DNA from: Oscillospiraceae bacterium
GTDB lineage: Bacteria > Bacillota_A > Clostridia > Oscillospirales > Oscillospiraceae
DNA: 48,632 nucleotides
Assembly (NCBI GenBank): GCA_017545325.1
Contig: JAFWOX010000099.1
Location: 1 to 48,632 of the forward strand
Direction: 5' to 3'
Part shown: positions 48,181 through 48,632 of the stretch, piece after piece
Numbering within the stretch: the first letter of the stretch is position 1
Layout: the number at the start of each line of letters is the position of its first letter
Notes under the pieces: model-generated
The model's input: the letters and a program-made list of their open reading frames with translations, nothing else
Told to the model about the DNA's origin: nothing
The model's database searches: none
Translations under genes and position numbers: made by a program

Positions 48181-48632
48181 TCACTCTCCCAGCAGGTATC
48201 CGTCCTTCATTCTCAGAACCAGGTCGGCGGTATCTGCCACCTCCGGGTCGTGGGTCACCACGATGACGCAGCGGCCTTCCTCGTGGGCCAGGCGACGGAG
48301 GATCTCCATGACGATGCGGGTGTTCTCCCCGTCCAGGTTTCCCGTGGGCTCGTCCGCCAGGAGAACGGGGGCGCCGGAGCACAGGCTTCGGGCAATGGCA
48401 ACCCGCTGCTGCTCGCCACCGGAGAGGGCGGAGGGAAAACGCTTGTGCTTGCTCTCCTCGATCCCCACCTTCACCAGGGCTTCCGAAGCCTTCACACGGG
48501 CCTGGTTCTCCGGGATGCCCTGCATCTCCATGGGGAGGGTGACGTTTTCTCTTACGGTGAGGAGCGGCAATAAACAGAAGGCCTGGAAGATGATGCTCAC
48601 GCCCTCCCGGCGGTACTTGTCTAGGTCCAGGG
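48181..48632 (-). CDS. ABC exporter ATPase (MacB/LolD family), 5' end outside window
   Basis: The last ~150 residues of an ABC ATPase, open to the right edge of the window. Visible parts are the Q-loop 'VSIIFQAFCLLPLLTVREN', signature LSGGEQQR, Walker B 'VLLADEPTGNLD' and the switch His in 'VIVVTHDPEVADTADLV'. This is the MacB/LolD class, and an FtsX-like permease should lie beyond the window. Walker A is outside. It is a different gene from the two ATPases at 29.8-31.4 kb. The end 'RMKDGYLLGE' is normal, so the C-terminus is complete. Confidence 0.92.
   Translation of the reverse strand, partial: LDLDKYRREGVSIIFQAFCLLPLLTVRENVTLPMEMQGIPENQARVKASEALVKVGIEESKHKRFPSALSGGEQQRVAIARSLCSGAPVLLADEPTGNLDGENTRIVMEILRRLAHEEGRCVIVVTHDPEVADTADLVLRMKDGYLLGE

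Overview
The window looks like chromosomal DNA from a G+C-rich, spore-forming, Gram-positive anaerobe of the class Clostridia (a gut Oscillospiraceae- or Christensenellales-like lineage is my inference). The evidence is the sporulation genes yqfC, yqfD and ylbJ, the Bacillota clusters yloU-fakA and yabM-rqcP, a DUF4364 gene, many lipoprotein signal peptides, and Shine-Dalgarno sites close to AGGAGG. Nine promoters fit the TTGACA-N17-TATAAT pattern with exactly 17-bp spacers. I see no rRNA, tRNA, CRISPR array or intact insertion sequence.

Layout. 1-5.9 kb: the 3' end of a MATE transporter, aspartate kinase, an XRE regulator, a Cys-containing protein of unknown role, a DUF4364 regulator, and a cytosolic esterase fused to a copper-amine-oxidase-like domain. 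5.9-8.7 kb: a polyferredoxin, a lipoprotein RNase of the barnase family, its overlapping barstar-like partner joined in frame to DUF169, and HPr. 8.7-15.7 kb: a leftward housekeeping and sporulation operon yqfC-yqfD-phoH-ybeY-era-recO-mutS2. 15.8-20.0 kb: rightward ylbJ, a tiny Cys-rich gene and an esterase, then two leftward genes for surface proteins. 20.1-25.2 kb: a BlaI-like repressor with two operator boxes in its own promoter, an M56 (BlaR1-like) membrane protease with an unusual sensor domain, a degenerate ABC ATPase, two tandem paralogous six-helix membrane proteins, the tail of a third copy, and fragments that look like mobile-element cargo. 25.3-29.2 kb: a sugar-type ABC importer made of a propeller-plus-binding-protein lipoprotein and a single-chain MalF-MalG permease. 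29.2-37.6 kb: a HEAT-repeat protein, then a leftward MacB/FtsX-type export operon with three adaptor lipoproteins, a large permease and two ATPases, one carrying an AbrB-like tail. 37.7-48.6 kb: a shrunken PyrE-like protein, an HtrA protease, LepA coupled to an XRE regulator, yloU-fakA, a yabM-like flippase, rqcP, a second MATE pump, and a truncated ABC ATPase.

The least familiar parts are the BlaI/M56/pseudo-ATPase/permease locus (20.14-24.98 kb), the tethered RNase with its barstar-DUF169 partner (6.48-8.27 kb), the fused importer permease, and the export ATPase with a SpoVT/AbrB-like tail. All functions come from reading motifs and gene order by eye; no database search was possible.
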